Positions 28,615-37,301 of a stretch of 64,000 nucleotides of DNA are shown piece by piece (position 1 is the stretch's first letter; each line of letters starts with the position of its first letter). Made by a program: the position numbers and the translations under genes. Below the pieces are notes generated by a model. The model saw only the letters and a list, made by a program, of their open reading frames with translations. It was not told the DNA's origin and ran no database searches. This DNA is from Desulforapulum autotrophicum HRM2 (lineage in GTDB: Bacteria > Desulfobacterota > Desulfobacteria > Desulfobacterales > Desulfobacteraceae). The stretch is from positions 372,001 to 436,000 of the forward strand of contig NC_012108.1 in assembly GCF_000020365.1 (NCBI RefSeq). Direction: 5' to 3'.

Positions 28615-29526
28615 ATGACCAATGAACGTATCCGCCATGACAAATCATCCCGGGGGATAAAAAAAGCCCTGGAGACCATGGCCGGCAACCGACCGGAACT
28701 TGAAATTCTGGTTGACGCCTTTGGCCCCCTGCTCATTGCCAAGGCTGCCTTTAAGGAAGATCATCCCCTGCCCGAAACTTTAAAGGCTGATGATTTTCCC
28801 TTTGACCTGAACCGTTTCGCCCAGGGGGAGTCCCTGTTTACAACCATCGGATTAATGGACTTCCATGGGGATTTCAACGTTGCTGCAGAATGCCTTTTGC
28901 CACCCATGAAAACCGCATTCAAAGGCATTGAGCAGGACCTTGAACGAATTGAACAGGGCTTCTCAGCCGCAGCCCTGGACACCCGGGAATGTATCCAGGC
29001 CTTTGTGGATGATCAGCAGGCAGTCTTAAAAAAACAGGCAGGACAGACGGGTGCATCCTTTGAGGTGTTTAAATTTGTTATGGGGCAGCTTACCCGGCCG
29101 TTCATGGAGATGCAGGCCGAGGTGTTTGCCCCGCTGACCCAGGGCCTTCAATGGCTCCACGGCTATTGTCCCGTCTGTGGTTCTCCTGCCGCCATTGCAG
29201 GGCTTTCGGGTGAGGGGGGAAAGCGGTGGCTCCAGTGCTCCGTCTGTGACCATGAATGGCGTTTCAACCGTCACACCTGTCCCGGGTGCAATGACAACGA
29301 CCACACCCGGCATGAATATTTTTTTGATCAGAACAGCCCGGTCAAGGCCGGGGAGCGTGTTGATGTCTGCCACAACTGCAACACCTACCTTCTGACCATT
29401 GATCTTCGCCAGCGGATTGACCCTGTGAACATGCAGGTGGCCTCACTGGGAATGGTTCCCCTGGACATCCTGGCCCGGGGCAAAGGATTTACTCCCCTGG
29501 CGTTAACCCCCTGGAATTCATTATAG
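28615..29526 (+). CDS. fdhE: Formate dehydrogenase accessory protein FdhE
   Basis: A 303-residue cytoplasmic maturation factor that binds formate dehydrogenase before export. The C-terminal zinc/iron-binding region has CPVCG (about residue 185), CSVCDHEWRFNRHTCPGC and CHNCNTYL, the family's paired CxxC motifs. DLRQRIDPVNMQVASLGMVP is the conserved tail. AAAGGA nine bases before ATG 28615 fixes the start; an upstream in-frame ATG lies inside the terminator stem. It follows fdhAB, as in many bacteria. Confidence 0.93.
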   Translation: MTNERIRHDKSSRGIKKALETMAGNRPELEILVDAFGPLLIAKAAFKEDHPLPETLKADDFPFDLNRFAQGESLFTTIGLMDFHGDFNVAAECLLPPMKTAFKGIEQDLERIEQGFSAAALDTRECIQAFVDDQQAVLKKQAGQTGASFEVFKFVMGQLTRPFMEMQAEVFAPLTQGLQWLHGYCPVCGSPAAIAGLSGEGGKRWLQCSVCDHEWRFNRHTCPGCNDNDHTRHEYFFDQNSPVKAGERVDVCHNCNTYLLTIDLRQRIDPVNMQVASLGMVPLDILARGKGFTPLALTPWNSL

Positions 29527-29617
29527 CAGCCATGGCCGGAACAGTAATTTTTTGTTCCGGTCGTCACATGGCCTAGAACCACATGGATGAATTTGTAAAA
29601 ATTATGAAAGCAACTAT

Positions 29618-29650
29618 CCCGTTATCGGACATCTGATGTCCGATAATGGG
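29618..29650. repeat. 33-base near-perfect palindrome
   Basis: CCCGTTATCGGACATC and GATGTCCGATAATGGG pair around a single base, with one mismatch. A degenerate relative (GACATCTGAAGTC) lies about 20 bases on. No T run follows, so it may be an operator rather than a terminator. The surrounding 29527-29714 has no gene. Confidence 0.5.
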
Positions 29651-29714
29651 AAATTCAAGGGGATTTAAAGACATCTGAAGTCCCTGTCCCCTGTTTTATT
29701 AATACCCCATAGCG

Positions 29715-30263
29715 CTATTGATTCCGGCCTGTGAGGTTTGCCATCAATCTGGAATATCCTGTGAATCGATTTAATACAGCGGCACTGATCATTCGAACCG
29801 CAATATAGATTAAAAGGAACGATGCAAAATAATGCACAGAGTTGCCCAGGAGCGGGAGGGTCACAGGCAATTCCAGGGGGGCATCGGCAAAGCGCATGTG
29901 CACCCAGGCAAGGGCAAAGGGCATGGGCCAGATGGAGACACAAAAAATGGCTGCACCCAGTGAAAAAGAATAGCCAAAGGCATCAAGGGCCTGGCTGTTA
30001 ACCGCTTTATAACTCTCTTTGTCCCCCATTTTCAGGGCTTTTTCAGAAAGATTGTGATTTCGGTCCATTTTTTCCTGGAGTTTTCTGATGTATTCCCTGT
30101 TGAAATATTTTACCCCGATCGCAGAGATATCGCCAAGGATGAAACAGTACAGGGCCAGGACTATCGTGCCTAGAACATACCCGGCTGCCGGTGGGGACAG
30201 CCACCTGAAGGGGGCGATGAACCAGGGGTCAATCATAATGAGTAACGGTGTAAGTGAGTTCAT
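29715..30263 (-). CDS. Integral membrane protein, possibly DUF106/YidC-like
   Basis: A 182-residue membrane protein. An N-terminal helix (AAGYVLGTIVLALYCFILGD) is followed by a charged helical hairpin with REYIRKLQEKMDRNHNLSEK and then two hydrophobic segments (AAIFCVSIWPMPFALAW and HYFASFLLIYIAVRMISAAV). The order membrane helix, cytosolic coiled coil, two helices recalls small EMC3/DUF106 relatives of YidC, but I saw no diagnostic residue, so this is weak. It follows the TauE gene on the same strand, separated by a hairpin, and may be co-expressed with it. Confidence 0.6.
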   Translation of the reverse strand: MNSLTPLLIMIDPWFIAPFRWLSPPAAGYVLGTIVLALYCFILGDISAIGVKYFNREYIRKLQEKMDRNHNLSEKALKMGDKESYKAVNSQALDAFGYSFSLGAAIFCVSIWPMPFALAWVHMRFADAPLELPVTLPLLGNSVHYFASFLLIYIAVRMISAAVLNRFTGYSRLMANLTGRNQ

Positions 30264-30271
30264 GAAGAAAA

Positions 30272-30294
30272 GCTCCGGGTGTTTGGCCCGGAGC
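30272..30294 (-). terminator. Hairpin between the TauE-like gene and the membrane protein
   Basis: GCTCCGGG (30272-30279) pairs with CCCGGAGC (30287-30294). On the minus strand it is followed by TTTTC, so it may attenuate transcription after the TauE-like gene. Confidence 0.6.
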
Positions 30295-30322
30295 CCTTTA
30301 TAGGCGCAAGGCCGATTAAATG

Positions 30323-31474
30323 TTAACCAAACATTCTATAGTTAAAGAAACCTCTTAAAACATAGTCCACACCGACATACAGTGCGAGCACGATGAACAG
30401 GCGTTTAAGCCAGAGGTCTGAAAAGTATTTGGATGTCCTGGGTCCGATAATTGAACCCACTGCGACACCGGCAAGTTCCAGCCCAATCAGGGCCCAGTCA
30501 AACTGGACACCCTTTGAGATCAGGGTAACAATGCTGGTGATCATACTGATGAGTACGGCCAGGGCAGAGGTCCCTGCAGCCAGATACATGGGCAGTTCTG
30601 CAACGCTGGTCAGGAAGGGAACCAGCAGAAAACCGCCACCCACACCAAGGAATGCAGCAATGGCGGAAATGACCACGCCGCCCACAAGGGGAATCAGGGG
30701 ATTGAATTTGAACTCAACACTGTAAAAGGTAAAACAGACCTGGGTCAGTGAAAATTTTGTTATTTTGACGCCCAGTGACGATACATCAACTTTTTCACCG
30801 CTTTTTTGTTTTTGAACGGTTTCCTCAAAGGCCTGGGCGGCGGCCTTGGCATTTTTCTTACTGGCCTGTCCTTTGGAAGAGGTCTCATAGAGCAGATAAA
30901 GACCCAGTGCAAGGACAAACACCCCAAAATATCCCTGGTACTGGGAGAATGAGATCTTGCCGGCACTCAGGGAAACAGATCCCCAGGCACCCAGTATGGA
31001 TCCGACACCCAGGGAAACCGCAAGGGGGACAACAAGGCGGCCCATTTTATAATAATTAAACGACGAAATAAGGGCCGAAAATCCCACCAGGTACTGGTTG
31101 GAACCACGAATCGAGTCGGTGATGGCCTTGTTCAGAGAAGGTGCCGTTTCCTTGAAGGACTTTGCGTACCCGCCGAGACCGAAGATACTCATATGCCCCA
31201 CACCGGCCATGACTCCGCCAAAAGCGCCCACTGTAGAGAAAATCCAGCCCACCCAGATTGCCCATAAAAATGCCACAATCAGGTTGACCTGCGGGGCACC
31301 CGGGATACCCAGAAACCCGGCGGGCAGGCTGGTATCGACCTGGCCTTTGTCTGCACCAGTTGGTGCCGCCGCGATGGCATCCTGCAGTTTGCCTGCAAAA
31401 GCAGGTTCCATCCATAACCCAACAGACAGGGCCACCAACACCACAAAAAAAATAATCTTATTCTTTTTTGCCAC
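30323..31474 (-). CDS. TauE/SafE-type anion (sulfite/sulfonate) exporter-like permease
   Basis: A 383-residue inner-membrane protein. An N-terminal signal-like helix (IIFFVVLVALSVGLWMEPAF) precedes the first TauE repeat with GAFGGVMAGVGHMSIFGLGG. The second repeat has the matching motif ISAIAAFLGVGGGFLLVPFL. Between the repeats is a hydrophilic Lys/Ala-rich cytosolic loop (KGQASKKNAKAAAQAFEETV). About eight helices are visible. The family moves sulfite, sulfoacetate or other organosulfur anions; substrate is unknown. The position beside formate dehydrogenase genes and a molybdopterin gene leaves an oxyanion role open. Confidence 0.82.
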   Translation of the reverse strand: MAKKNKIIFFVVLVALSVGLWMEPAFAGKLQDAIAAAPTGADKGQVDTSLPAGFLGIPGAPQVNLIVAFLWAIWVGWIFSTVGAFGGVMAGVGHMSIFGLGGYAKSFKETAPSLNKAITDSIRGSNQYLVGFSALISSFNYYKMGRLVVPLAVSLGVGSILGAWGSVSLSAGKISFSQYQGYFGVFVLALGLYLLYETSSKGQASKKNAKAAAQAFEETVQKQKSGEKVDVSSLGVKITKFSLTQVCFTFYSVEFKFNPLIPLVGGVVISAIAAFLGVGGGFLLVPFLTSVAELPMYLAAGTSALAVLISMITSIVTLISKGVQFDWALIGLELAGVAVGSIIGPRTSKYFSDLWLKRLFIVLALYVGVDYVLRGFFNYRMFG

Positions 31475-31650
31475 AACACACCTCCAGAGTAATTGATAAG
31501 TCCATCATCATGCAAATCTCGTTTGTATTCAATCTCTGGAAGCTGCCTATAGCAAGACTTGTGCCAATGGCAAGAGGTGTGCGGTTAAAGACTTGAATCG
31601 GTCTTATCATGGCCGGAACAGAGGATGTCTGGTCATAATCAGGCATTTAG

Positions 31651-33342
31651 CTATTTTCCAAAGCTGCATCTGGGAAATTTACATTCCTTGCAGGAAAGAC
31701 AGAAGGCCCCGTGACCCATGCGTGCAAGATCCCGGCGCGTAATGCTTTCTTGAGCCAGAATTCGTGGTAATACAAGGTCGAGGCTGGTGGTTTTGAAATA
31801 GAGGGCACAGGCTGGAACGCCGATCACCGGGATTTTTTCGATGCGGGCAAGAAGGGTCATGGCCCCCGGTAGAATCGGTGCACCATAGAGCATGTCGGTT
31901 GCGCCAGCATCCACAAGCCCCTGGCGGGTCACATCGTCCGGGTCAACGGAGAGCCCGGCTGTTGTGATCAACAGGTCAGCACCACCGTGAATCAGCTGGC
32001 CGATCCCTTCTGTTATTGCCTTTCTGTCGTCGGGTACAATAACCGATCCAGCCACCTTACACCCAAGGGCTTCAACTTTTGATTTAATAACCGAACCAAA
32101 TCCGTCTTTAATAAGCCCCTGGAACACCTCGGTGCCGGTAATCAATATACCGACGTTTGCCCTACGCATGGGCAGCACTTCAAGGATGGGTTCGTCGCCC
32201 AGAACGGCCATGGCCTTCTGGAAGTTTGTTTTTGAAATATAAAGGGGAATGGCACGGGTTCCCCCCAGCTGGCGGCCCTTTGATACTACGCTGTAGCCTT
32301 TGCGGGTGGCACACATGACATCAGGGACCATATTAAATCCTTCCAGCAGATCCTCACGAATTTTGAGCAGGCCGTCCCTGGCAGCGGTAAAGGTGACCTT
32401 GCCCTCACTGGGCTTTTCCGTGAAGACAACCCCGGTGCCGGCCATGGCGTGGGCGAAGGCAAGGGCGGCATTGTCTTCGTGGACCCAGCGATCATCGAGT
32501 CCTTCAGGATTGTCCAGGTAAACGCGGCTTTTGCCCATGGTCTGCAGGCGGCAGACATCCCCCGGGGTGACCACCTGGCCTCGCTTAAAGGCTGCTCCCT
32601 TTTTCTCTCCGGGAATGATTCGGGTCATATCATGGAGAAGCACGGCTCCTTGAGATTCTTCAACGGGTATGGCGATCAGGTGGGGAGCGGGGGAAGCAGA
32701 TTCCGGTTCATCGGAGATATAGGGTGTTTGCCCCTGGCATCCCCTGCAGATGGTGCCGTGGCGCATGGGAAAAGCCTCGCCGCATATGGGACAGTTAATG
32801 GTTTTTCCAAGCTCTCTTTTTTTTAAATACCGGGGATGGACCTGGACGGGTTCACTGGAAAAAAGATCTGACCCTGCAATCCTTATCTGCTCACGCAGCA
32901 GCGGGGTGTCCTGTTCGGCCTTGGGTTTGAGCTTGTAAAACCAGTTCATGATTTCCTGCCAGGGTTTTATTTTGGCAGGGTCCAGGAACACGCGGACCCC
33001 GGTGCCTTCAAATTTATCGTACAGGGTCAGGGCAAAACGTCCCAGGTTGACAACTTTCAACCAGGCATTGCCGGTGGTGCAGAGGGTGAGCATCTGAATG
33101 GCGTCGGGAAGGCAATAGGAGGTTTCACAGATGGCATCAAACAAGATTCCCCGGGGAAGCTGTTCAAGTGCAAGATCAACCATGCGCCCGCCAATGATCA
33201 GGCCGGGCGCGGGATATCCGTGGAAAGAGGTGATAAAGTCGAAGTACTCTTCATAGGTGTAAACATTTCCACTATGGTCCCTGCACCACCGGGGGGTATC
33301 AGAAGGTTTTTGGGTCTTCAGGTCTTCAGGTTTTGTTTTCAT
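31651..33342 (-). CDS. FmdE domain fused to molybdopterin-binding (MoCF) domain
   Basis: A 563-residue fusion. Residues about 20-165 are FmdE-like (FHGYPAPGLIIGGRMVDLAL, CETSYCLPDAIQMLTLCTTG), a domain from formylmethanofuran dehydrogenase operons. A zinc ribbon follows (CPICGEAF...CRGC, about 185-205). The C-terminal half contains a molybdopterin-binding fold: GILITGTEVFQGLIKDGFG, VPDDRKAI, GADLLITTAGLSVDPDDVTR and IPVIGVPACALYFKTT, similar to MoeA/MogA. It ends with a cysteine cluster CLSCKECKFPRC. It overlaps the ModE-like gene by four bases, so both are one operon. A role in Mo/W cofactor delivery or insertion is likely but unproved. Confidence 0.82.
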   Translation of the reverse strand: MKTKPEDLKTQKPSDTPRWCRDHSGNVYTYEEYFDFITSFHGYPAPGLIIGGRMVDLALEQLPRGILFDAICETSYCLPDAIQMLTLCTTGNAWLKVVNLGRFALTLYDKFEGTGVRVFLDPAKIKPWQEIMNWFYKLKPKAEQDTPLLREQIRIAGSDLFSSEPVQVHPRYLKKRELGKTINCPICGEAFPMRHGTICRGCQGQTPYISDEPESASPAPHLIAIPVEESQGAVLLHDMTRIIPGEKKGAAFKRGQVVTPGDVCRLQTMGKSRVYLDNPEGLDDRWVHEDNAALAFAHAMAGTGVVFTEKPSEGKVTFTAARDGLLKIREDLLEGFNMVPDVMCATRKGYSVVSKGRQLGGTRAIPLYISKTNFQKAMAVLGDEPILEVLPMRRANVGILITGTEVFQGLIKDGFGSVIKSKVEALGCKVAGSVIVPDDRKAITEGIGQLIHGGADLLITTAGLSVDPDDVTRQGLVDAGATDMLYGAPILPGAMTLLARIEKIPVIGVPACALYFKTTSLDLVLPRILAQESITRRDLARMGHGAFCLSCKECKFPRCSFGK

Positions 33343-33710
33343 TTATTTTCCTTGATCGTAATGCCGTTTTTAAAAAGTATATCAGATTGAACCACTACAT
33401 TTTTATGGAGTTTACGGAACTGTTCAACAAGTTCCAGGGCAAAGGGAACAAGCTGTGATCCCCCACCCGAGGCCCCGCCTTTGCTACGGACAAGCAACGG
33501 AGATCCCAGCCTTTCTTCCGTGGCTTTTATTCTGCCCCATACGGCCCGGTAGCTCATTTTTAACTCTTTGGCCGCAGCCTGCAGGGAACCCAGTCTGTGG
33601 ACCGCTTCAAGGATTTTAAGTCGCCCCAGTCCAAAAACCACGGCGCCACCTTCATCTTCTATCCATATCTTGGACCGCATGAAGAGCTGTTTCCCTTTTA
33701 CTTCTGGCAT
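33339..33710 (-). CDS. ModE-like winged-helix regulator without molybdate domain
   Basis: A 123-residue DNA-binding protein equal to the N-terminal LysR-like winged helix of ModE. Key segments are VFGLGRLKILEAVHRLGSLQ and AAKELKMSYRAVWGRIKATE, then SKGGASGGGSQLVPFALEL. The molybdate-binding MOP domains of full ModE (about 260 residues) are absent, so its signal must be different or supplied by a partner. The adjacent, overlapping FmdE-MoCF protein is a candidate. AGGA is eight bases before the ATG. It probably regulates its own operon and perhaps fdhA, given the shared ATTGACATC motif. Confidence 0.85.
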   Translation of the reverse strand: MPEVKGKQLFMRSKIWIEDEGGAVVFGLGRLKILEAVHRLGSLQAAAKELKMSYRAVWGRIKATEERLGSPLLVRSKGGASGGGSQLVPFALELVEQFRKLHKNVVVQSDILFKNGITIKENK

Positions 33711-33782
33711 CTTGATTTTCCTGTGGGTTGTTCATAATTTGTCAAAAAAAATTATTTTGACTGCAAAACGCTTAAATCGTTG

Positions 33783-33798
33783 TGTCAATATTGACATC
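33783..33798. promoter_or_regulatory. Perfect palindrome upstream of the ModE-like gene
   Basis: TGTCAATATTGACA (33783-33796) is a perfect 14-base palindrome 73 bases before the gene, extended by TC to give ATTGACATC, the same 9-mer as in the fdhA upstream region. A further half-site AATGTCAAT lies about 35 bases away. Confidence 0.6.
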
Positions 33799-33896
33799 AC
33801 GTGGTTTTGAAATAACCGATTGATTAAACAATGTCAATAAATTAACTAAATGGTGTTCATTCCATTGATTCAACGAAGAAGACGGTTGTTCCTGTG

Positions 33897-36890
33897 TTAT
33901 CGGCTGATAATGACGCATCGGGATTTTTTCCCGTCCATTTTGATAAGTATGGGTGCCGACAACCTTACATGACGTAAATATTGGGTTTCACAGACAGCCT
34001 CGCATTCTTCAAGCCAGGTCCAGTCTATGAAATCTGGATTGGATTCCTGGGAATTCCTGGTAAGTTCATTCACGGTGATATAGGGAATTCCCAGGGATGT
34101 GATATTATGAAAAAAATGAGATCCTTGTGAGGGGTCTGCATTGAGTTGCTCGTTTCTTAGCTCAATGATAGCTCCAATACCGGAAATGGCATGCCATTTA
34201 ACCGGTATGCCCAGCCACCGGTCAGATCCTCCCCAGCGTCCAGGACCAATGAGAAGGTAACGGCGATTTGCTTCAACCAGGCTGGCATTGATTCGACAGA
34301 TCTCTTCAGCGATTTTAAGGGTTGCATCCACGGAAAAAGTCTGGGGTGTGACATAGACGATATCTGTGATGTCTTCTACAATTCCATTGCCAAGGGCTGC
34401 TGAAGAGTAACAGAAGGCAGCGTTGATATCCTGCTGGGAGATATGGGTTGTCTGCTGTTTCTCGTGGCCGGCCATGGACCGTATTTGCAGAAAGTGGAAA
34501 TCGCTGGGTTGCTGTTGCCCTGGATAAAGATTGACGGAAAATTCAATTTCAACAGGTCCGCCAAATTCTTTGCCGCCAAGGTCAAGAAGATCGGCAAGCA
34601 GCGGGGCAAGTGGTGGGGAGTTGTATTTCAGGATACTGGCAAAGGTCAATAGTTTCGGACCCGAAGCACTCCAGGTGTCACGAATGCGGTTCTCATCCGG
34701 AATATAGGTGCTGGAGAGGACCTGCACCGGGTAGTCTTCCAGGGCTTCGTCCAGGTTGCGCTTTTCAAGATTTGAATACCGCCCAAAATTGAGTTCATCG
34801 GAGTAATCGTTTGTCTTCAACGCATAAAAGGTTGTCTGGGCATTCTTCAGGATATCGTCAACCAATGAAAACTGCGGCAGAATTTGCGGGTTGCCCGGAG
34901 AAAACCGCAAACATTTTTCACCGTCCACCACTGTCTTCCCAAGCCCCAGGGCAATGTGGGCAATGCCATCTTCGGATTTCATGCGGGAAAAAGGATAGTA
35001 ATCAATGGATTGAGCGACTCCGGATACGGCAGGATAAAAATAGTCTCCATGCTGCTGACCTGCAAGGGCCTGGACAATGACCGCCATGGAATCATGAAAC
35101 GGATGGCTGGAGGTGCTCCGGTGGAACGCCTTGGCATCATCGTAGTAGGTGGAGGCAAAGACAAGCTTGATGGCGTTGGCCAGATGGCAGATCCGCATGG
35201 ACAGATCCGGATGATTGTTGGGAATCTTATAGGTTTTATAAAGACCTGCATAGGGCTGAAAATGGGCATCTTCCAATTGGCTGGATGAGCGTACCGCCAG
35301 GGGGACCTTGAACTGGGATAAAAATTTTTTGAGCTGCCGGATCAGCCATGAAGGCAGTTCTGCACGAAGAAAAACATTAACCACCTCTTCCACGGAATGC
35401 TTCTGACGTTCAAAATTTTCCAGGTTGTTTTGGGTAATAAACGCCTCAAAAACATCCGTACACAGGACCAGGGTCTTGGGAATCTGGATCCGGAATTTTG
35501 GATGGTTCTTATGGATGTCGCTCGCCTGTTCCAGAAGTCCTGACATGAAAGCCAGGCCCCGACCTTTGCCTCCCAGGGAACCTTGGCCGATTTTGACAAA
35601 CTCTTTGACATCTGAATCAAAATAATTCTCGTTAAACGTCGACACCACACCCTTGTTCTTGAATTTTCTCAACTCGTGGATATTGGTTATGATAAACTTT
35701 CTAAGTTCATCCGGGCTGCTGAAATCATCGCTTTTGCAGGCTCTGAATTTCAGGGCAAGATCGATTTCTGACCGGGCCATGAGCCAGGATGAAAAATGAT
35801 CCCGATCGGCATGGTAGACGAGGGATTCATCGGGAATGGTGGGCAGCTTTGATTCCAGTTGCATCAGGGTGGTTGCAATGTCTATGTTACGGCCATTGGG
35901 CATGCAGAAGACAAAATTACCGAATCCCAGATGGTTCAGGAAAAACAGACGGGTTGAATGGACTAGGTTGGGATGATTCTTGTCTAAAAACAGGGCTGGA
36001 ATCTGGTCGGCTTTTTTACTGTTTTTTCTCTCTGAACTCATCAGGAGTAAGGGAATACCGCGGATCTGGCGGCGGATGTTGGAAAACAGTTTAATGCCGG
36101 CTTCTGGATCAAGACTGCCGTTTCTGGGAAAGCGTGTATCCGAGATGATGCACAGCAAAAAATCCTTGTAACGTTCATACAACGCCTGGGCCTGCTCGTA
36201 ATTTTTTGCCAGGAGCAGTTTTGGCCTTGCACGCATGGTTAGAAGCTTCATGCTGTCATTGAGATCCGTTGCCAGAAGCGCCTGGGTCTGGGTAACAATC
36301 TCCTTGTAGATGATGGGCAGCATAAAAGAATAGAACTCGGGACAATCCTCCACCAGGATAACGACCCTCACATTGGCCAGACGAGTATCGTTGTCAACAT
36401 TGATATGATCTTCAGCATTTTTGATGAGGGTGATCAGAAGGTCGGAATTGCCTGACCAGATGAAAATAGTATCTATGCCGTTGACGCACTGGGAATCATA
36501 TCCCGCCGGAAGCGCCCTGATGCTTGGAGAAAGGAGAATGACCCTTAGATCAGGCTGAACAACCTTGATCTCCCGGCCCAGGGAAAAAATATCCGTTTCC
36601 TTCAGGTGGGGCACGATAAGAACCAGGTCAAACCGTTTTTCAGCCAGCAAATCAAGGGCTTCCCGGGCTGAGGAGGCCCCGGTGATTACCGGCGGATAGC
36701 GCAGGTTCAGTCCGCTGTATTCATTGATTATCTTGGATGCAAGACTGCCATCCTCTTCCATGTTGAAAATATTATAGGGGCTTGAAATCAGGAGAACTTC
36801 CTTGATCTCATACGTCATGATCTCCCGATAGATGTTGGAACGGGCATGATACTTACTGACCAGTTTTGTATTTTTTTCGTTCCTCGTCAT
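33897..36890 (-). CDS. Receiver-receiver-PPDK_N protein, paralogue 2
   Basis: A 997-residue paralogue of the protein at 7797-10802, with the same domain order throughout. The first receiver again lacks the acceptor Asp (DLVLIVPHLKETD). The second keeps the acidic pair (VVILVEDCPEF), Asp in IISDTRFPRN and Lys in FLDKNHPN. The ATP-grasp core has GQGSLGGKGRGLAFM, AVRSSSQLEDAHFQPYAGLY and GPGRWGGSDRWLGIPVKWH. No swivelling His domain or PEP barrel is visible. It is divergent from the NAD-type glutamate dehydrogenase gene at 37302; the first paralogue is beside gdhA. A regulatory or protein-modifying role in glutamate metabolism is inferred from that pattern only. GAGG precedes the ATG. Confidence 0.75.
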   Translation of the reverse strand: MTRNEKNTKLVSKYHARSNIYREIMTYEIKEVLLISSPYNIFNMEEDGSLASKIINEYSGLNLRYPPVITGASSAREALDLLAEKRFDLVLIVPHLKETDIFSLGREIKVVQPDLRVILLSPSIRALPAGYDSQCVNGIDTIFIWSGNSDLLITLIKNAEDHINVDNDTRLANVRVVILVEDCPEFYSFMLPIIYKEIVTQTQALLATDLNDSMKLLTMRARPKLLLAKNYEQAQALYERYKDFLLCIISDTRFPRNGSLDPEAGIKLFSNIRRQIRGIPLLLMSSERKNSKKADQIPALFLDKNHPNLVHSTRLFFLNHLGFGNFVFCMPNGRNIDIATTLMQLESKLPTIPDESLVYHADRDHFSSWLMARSEIDLALKFRACKSDDFSSPDELRKFIITNIHELRKFKNKGVVSTFNENYFDSDVKEFVKIGQGSLGGKGRGLAFMSGLLEQASDIHKNHPKFRIQIPKTLVLCTDVFEAFITQNNLENFERQKHSVEEVVNVFLRAELPSWLIRQLKKFLSQFKVPLAVRSSSQLEDAHFQPYAGLYKTYKIPNNHPDLSMRICHLANAIKLVFASTYYDDAKAFHRSTSSHPFHDSMAVIVQALAGQQHGDYFYPAVSGVAQSIDYYPFSRMKSEDGIAHIALGLGKTVVDGEKCLRFSPGNPQILPQFSLVDDILKNAQTTFYALKTNDYSDELNFGRYSNLEKRNLDEALEDYPVQVLSSTYIPDENRIRDTWSASGPKLLTFASILKYNSPPLAPLLADLLDLGGKEFGGPVEIEFSVNLYPGQQQPSDFHFLQIRSMAGHEKQQTTHISQQDINAAFCYSSAALGNGIVEDITDIVYVTPQTFSVDATLKIAEEICRINASLVEANRRYLLIGPGRWGGSDRWLGIPVKWHAISGIGAIIELRNEQLNADPSQGSHFFHNITSLGIPYITVNELTRNSQESNPDFIDWTWLEECEAVCETQYLRHVRLSAPILIKMDGKKSRCVIISR

Positions 36891-37032
36891 GCAGTGCCTC
36901 AGTCAGAGAATTGAACCTCCATATGGATGTTGTCTTCACCATGTATCAAGCCATGTGCCCCATGTTTCCCCGGGCAATAATGTATGCAAAATTCACGAAT
37001 GAACGTTTGACATGACTATCTGATATCAGCAC

Positions 37033-37067
37033 TTTAGGCAACTCGACAATACTACAGGTATAATGCG
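37033..37067. promoter_or_regulatory. Conserved 35-bp upstream element, copy 2
   Basis: TTTAGGCAA, 16 bases, GTATAATGCG, matching copy 1 at 10927-10961 in sequence and spacing. Here it lies between the divergent receiver/PPDK-N and glutamate dehydrogenase genes, 143 bases from the former. If read as a plus-strand -10, it would drive the dehydrogenase with a leader of roughly 230 bases. The rest of 36891-37301 has no gene. Confidence 0.6.
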
Positions 37068-37301
37068 GTAAAACCTTACGCGTTATCCATATCCTTTTAT
37101 CCTTGATGGGTTGAAAATAGTTATAAGATACGGATGGTTATAATGGTTTTGAAATACCATATGCTGTGACCTGGAAATGGTTGAAAAAAACGCCCTGGTC
37201 CTTTATAGGCCCCAGCCGGGTAGCAAAAAAGCCATAACACTGTTAAATCAATGTCAGGGTAAAAACAGGTATTTTTCCGGTTACGTCCTTAAGGAGACTC
37301 C

